From assembly GCF_009708215.1 (NCBI RefSeq), contig NZ_CP046175.1, positions 4,278,001 through 4,342,000 on the forward strand: a DNA stretch of 64,000 nucleotides. Direction: 5' to 3'. This DNA is from Occultella kanbiaonis (GTDB lineage: Bacteria > Actinomycetota > Actinomycetes > Actinomycetales > Beutenbergiaceae). The notes beneath the pieces are model-generated. The model had not been told where the DNA came from, did not search any database, and worked only from the letters and a program-made list of their open reading frames with translations. Both the position numbers and the translations under genes were made by a program. Position 1 is the first letter of the stretch, and every line of letters starts with the position of its first letter. Positions 62,501 to 64,000 of this stretch are shown here, piece after piece.

Positions 62501-64000
62501 CGCGGGCAACACCTCGCTGGCGCAGGTCAACTCGGCCTTTGCCGAACTCGAGGAGGCGGCCGCTCAGACCGACCCGAACGCCCGCACGGCGCTGGGCCTG
62601 TACACGGACGGCCAGCGCGACCAGCTGGCCGCACCGGTCACGCCGGACGCCGTCGGGGACATCCTGGCCCAGTGGGACTCCAACCTGTCCGGGGTCGCCT
62701 GGGGCGTCGGGTACACCGGCGACGTGTGGATCTCCGACGCGGAGCAGGTCGTCAACCAGCAGTACTCGACGGCCGGTACACCGGGCAGCCAGTTCCCGGC
62801 GAACTGGGGCGGCACCTGGTCCGGTGACCTCGCCCAGGACTCCACGACCGGGGACCTGTGCCAGGTGAACGTCGGCGGGGACAACGGGATCCACTGCTTC
62901 GAGGAGGCGACGGGGGCGGCCACCACCACCCTCACCGGCTCCCCGTGGTCGTCCATCTCCCAGCGCGGGCTGGCCTACAACGCAGCCGAGGACGTCTTCT
63001 ACATCGGCGGTTGGAACGAGGGCATCATCTACACGGTGGCGGGCACCACGCACGCCACCCCGGGTGAGACCCTCGCCCAGTGCACGCCGGAGGACCCGTC
63101 CATCGCGGGCATCGCGTACAACCCCACCTCGAACACGATCTGGTACGTGAACAGCGCGCTGGTCACGTCGTTCTTCCAGATCTCGCCCGAGGACTGCTCG
63201 ACGATCACCACGGTCGCCTACCCGGTGGCCGGTGAGGGCCCGGGCTCCGGCCTGGACCTGGACGCCACCGGCGCCCTCTGGACGGCGAACCAGCTGACCG
63301 GCGAGGTCTACCTCGTGGACGTCGGCGACCCGAACGTCACGGACGTGCCGTGGCTGACGGTCACCCCGGCCGAGGGCACCGTGCGGGCCGGTCGGTCCGT
63401 CACGCTGGACGTCACGGTGGACACCACGGGCCTCGCGCCCGGGGTGTACGGCGCGAACATCCTGGTGCAGACGAACGCCGGGCGGGTCCCGACGATCACG
63501 GTCCCGGTGACCCTGATCGTCTCCGCCTACCAGGTCGGTGTGAACGCCGGAGGCGGCGCCTACACCGACGCCGCGGAGTTCGCCTGGTCTGCCGATCAGC
63601 CGCTCTCCGCGGGTGACTGGGGCTGGACGGGTCAGCGCACCGAGACCGAGGCGACCGACCTCGCGATCGGCGGCACCACGGAGGACACGCTGTTCCAGAC
63701 CCGGCGCACCGGGATCTTCAGCTACGTGTTCACCGACGCGCCGGCCGGGACGTACGCGATCGACCTCGGGTTCGCCGAGTTCGACGCGGACTACCCGGAG
63801 CGTGACCGCCTGTTCGACGTGCTGGTCAACGGCGAGTACGCGTTGGTCGCCGTGGACGTCGCGGAGGAGGCCGGCGGCCTGTGGGCCGACCAGCACACCG
63901 TGATCGTCGAGCACGAGGGCGGCGATCTGGAGGTCGAGTTCGCCAACCGGCGCAGCTACGAGTACCCGATCCTGAACACGCTGGCTGTCACCGAGCGGGG
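59508..64000 (+). CDS. very large secreted S8 subtilisin-like protease, partial
   Basis: The first 1,497 codons are present; the end is outside the window. GTG with GGAGG four bases upstream begins a signal peptide (about residues 1-36, Ala-rich). The catalytic triad is Asp 204 (NIDSGVQ), His 250 (DGHGTHT) and Ser 422 (SGTSMAAP), like bacillopeptidase F. Two carboxypeptidase-regulatory-like domains follow (GTLTGTVTSSDGGPIAGATV; FAVSGTVTNEADGAPVAGATV), then a beta-rich NIDO-like segment (FYGGSYSTAYVSTNGHVNF), another regulatory-like domain (GTVFGNVTDFNDGLAVAGATV), a propeller-like region and, from about residue 1,340, a malectin-like carbohydrate-binding domain. Probably a cell-surface or exported protease. 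Confidence 0.95.
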   Translation, partial: MRTPLMFARRLVVAASAAAAMVATMAVAIIPAAAEPTTPAVPATADEKFTDEAMSTLSAADSADFWIRFADRADLSAAAATADWDARGVAVHDALVQTAEAAQAGVVAELTAAGATFESHWISNAILVQGGSLDLARQAASSSEVLEIRQTTTYPAEEPVAGPTVETSSMGRNVLEWGISAINADDVWAEYGVTGEGITVANIDSGVQGDHPALAAHYRGLQADGTVDNNYNWFDVAGACDGSPCDTDGHGTHTMGTMIGSDGGANQIGVAPGADWIAANGCSTCADADLIASGEWVIAPTDSAGGNADPTKRPHIVNNSWGSRTPTNDPFMEDVIAAWEAAGIFGTWSNGNSGPSCSTSGSPGSRTLTYSVGAFDSGGNIASFSARGPGQDGTIKPNIAAPGANVRSSVPGDAYGTASGTSMAAPHLAGAIALLWSAAPSLIGDIAGTQALLDATATDVDDTTCGGTAEDNNVWGEGRLDALALVQAAPTAEAGTLTGTVTSSDGGPIAGATVTVTGENERVLTTDENGAFTGTFVAGAYTVTATAFGYASATADVTVVAEETVSVDLVLEAAASFAVSGTVTNEADGAPVAGATVAFTGAPIEPVTTGADGTYAVADVPAGTYTVTITGDRCSAPFSTELVVDGDETLDAALVGLQDDYGYFCSVGTDGYRQGDTLLALTGDDAAVAVELPFAFPFYGGSYSTAYVSTNGHVNFLAAITAYANAALPTAAAPNAAVYGFWDDLTFGNGGTAYTATTTIDGEDAFVIEYRDVSPFSSTDTVSFSITLFAGGDVEIGYGPASNAENPRLLGNSATVGIENESGTVASQYSFNEPVLATGSSVRYELPPNGTVFGNVTDFNDGLAVAGATVTATPDDGGEPRTVTTDANGDYNLLLFFGAYTVDIEAPGYTTRTRDVVINVDGERNRFSPQLKTGIATVAPPSYSWTLTEGQTRTADLTISNSGSAPLAYTIGELPRAVNEAAAVPALSTAALDAAVVPAGNTSLAQVNSAFAELEEAAAQTDPNARTALGLYTDGQRDQLAAPVTPDAVGDILAQWDSNLSGVAWGVGYTGDVWISDAEQVVNQQYSTAGTPGSQFPANWGGTWSGDLAQDSTTGDLCQVNVGGDNGIHCFEEATGAATTTLTGSPWSSISQRGLAYNAAEDVFYIGGWNEGIIYTVAGTTHATPGETLAQCTPEDPSIAGIAYNPTSNTIWYVNSALVTSFFQISPEDCSTITTVAYPVAGEGPGSGLDLDATGALWTANQLTGEVYLVDVGDPNVTDVPWLTVTPAEGTVRAGRSVTLDVTVDTTGLAPGVYGANILVQTNAGRVPTITVPVTLIVSAYQVGVNAGGGAYTDAAEFAWSADQPLSAGDWGWTGQRTETEATDLAIGGTTEDTLFQTRRTGIFSYVFTDAPAGTYAIDLGFAEFDADYPERDRLFDVLVNGEYALVAVDVAEEAGGLWADQHTVIVEHEGGDLEVEFANRRSYEYPILNTLAVTER

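Noticed and set aside
61581-63914. A minus-strand open frame of 777 codons opposite the S8 protease
   Set aside because: Same reason: it lies within a frame that carries a full catalytic triad and recognisable beta-domains, while the antisense product is Arg/Gly/Val-rich and low in complexity.

Overview
This is a GC-rich chromosomal window from an actinobacterium, most likely a member of the Micrococcales. The evidence is the codon bias (G/C at most third positions), actinobacterial gene orders (metG-tatD-G5/Rpf-rpfB-rsmA-ispE, eno-ftsB-DUF501-ppx, mazG beside eno, glmU-prs, rplY-pth), an F420-type deazaflavin oxidoreductase, CarD-type Mfd and many short or leaderless 5' regions. I cannot name the genus. 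No IS element, prophage, CRISPR array or rRNA is visible; one tRNA (Gln) is present.

Layout. 1-12.1 kb is a catabolic accessory region: a branched-chain-amino-acid-type ABC importer (livG-M-H plus a binding lipoprotein), a divergent MFS transporter, an alpha/beta hydrolase, a MerR/old-yellow-enzyme pair, and a minus-strand operon encoding a beta-hydroxyacid-type dehydrogenase, an unusual M24 peptidase-fold enzyme, an aldehyde dehydrogenase and a LacI regulator. Three copies of one LacI-type palindrome (GCAA-n-CG-n-TTGC) lie before the importer, the MFS gene and the operon, so all three probably form one regulon for an unidentified substrate. 12.2-12.56 kb holds four tandem long palindromes.

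12.6-18.7 kb is housekeeping (YdcZ-type transporter, ppx, DUF501, ftsB, eno, mazG, SurA-like lipoprotein). 18.7-21.1 kb has a YodB-like HxlR/azoreductase pair between a nucleoside hydrolase gene and a short copy of that gene's 3' end. 21.1-26.7 kb is an nrtR-nadA-nadB-nadC-nadS operon for de novo NAD synthesis. A FitAB-like toxin-antitoxin pair with a frameshifted antitoxin follows.

28-44 kb carries mfd, an LCP cell-wall ligase, a MalF/MalG-like fused membrane protein with a heptapeptide-repeat tail, pth, rplY, a SIMPL protein, prs, glmU, tRNA-Gln, a TetR regulator with an ABC-2 exporter, and a MarR regulator. 44-50.6 kb has an ABC-F protein, a SigX5-like ECF sigma factor, a DUF1905 protein, and an MmpL/TetR pair with two palindromic operators.

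50.7-58.3 kb is the conserved ispE-rsmA-rpfB-(G5 lytic protein)-tatD-metG block. The window ends with a winged-helix regulator whose linker is built of 18-bp repeats, a divergent promoter region carrying a striking array of 11-bp phased direct repeats, and the first 1,497 codons of a very large secreted S8 protease. The phased array with its two flanking genes and the LacI-linked catabolic locus are the most promising candidates for undescribed biology.
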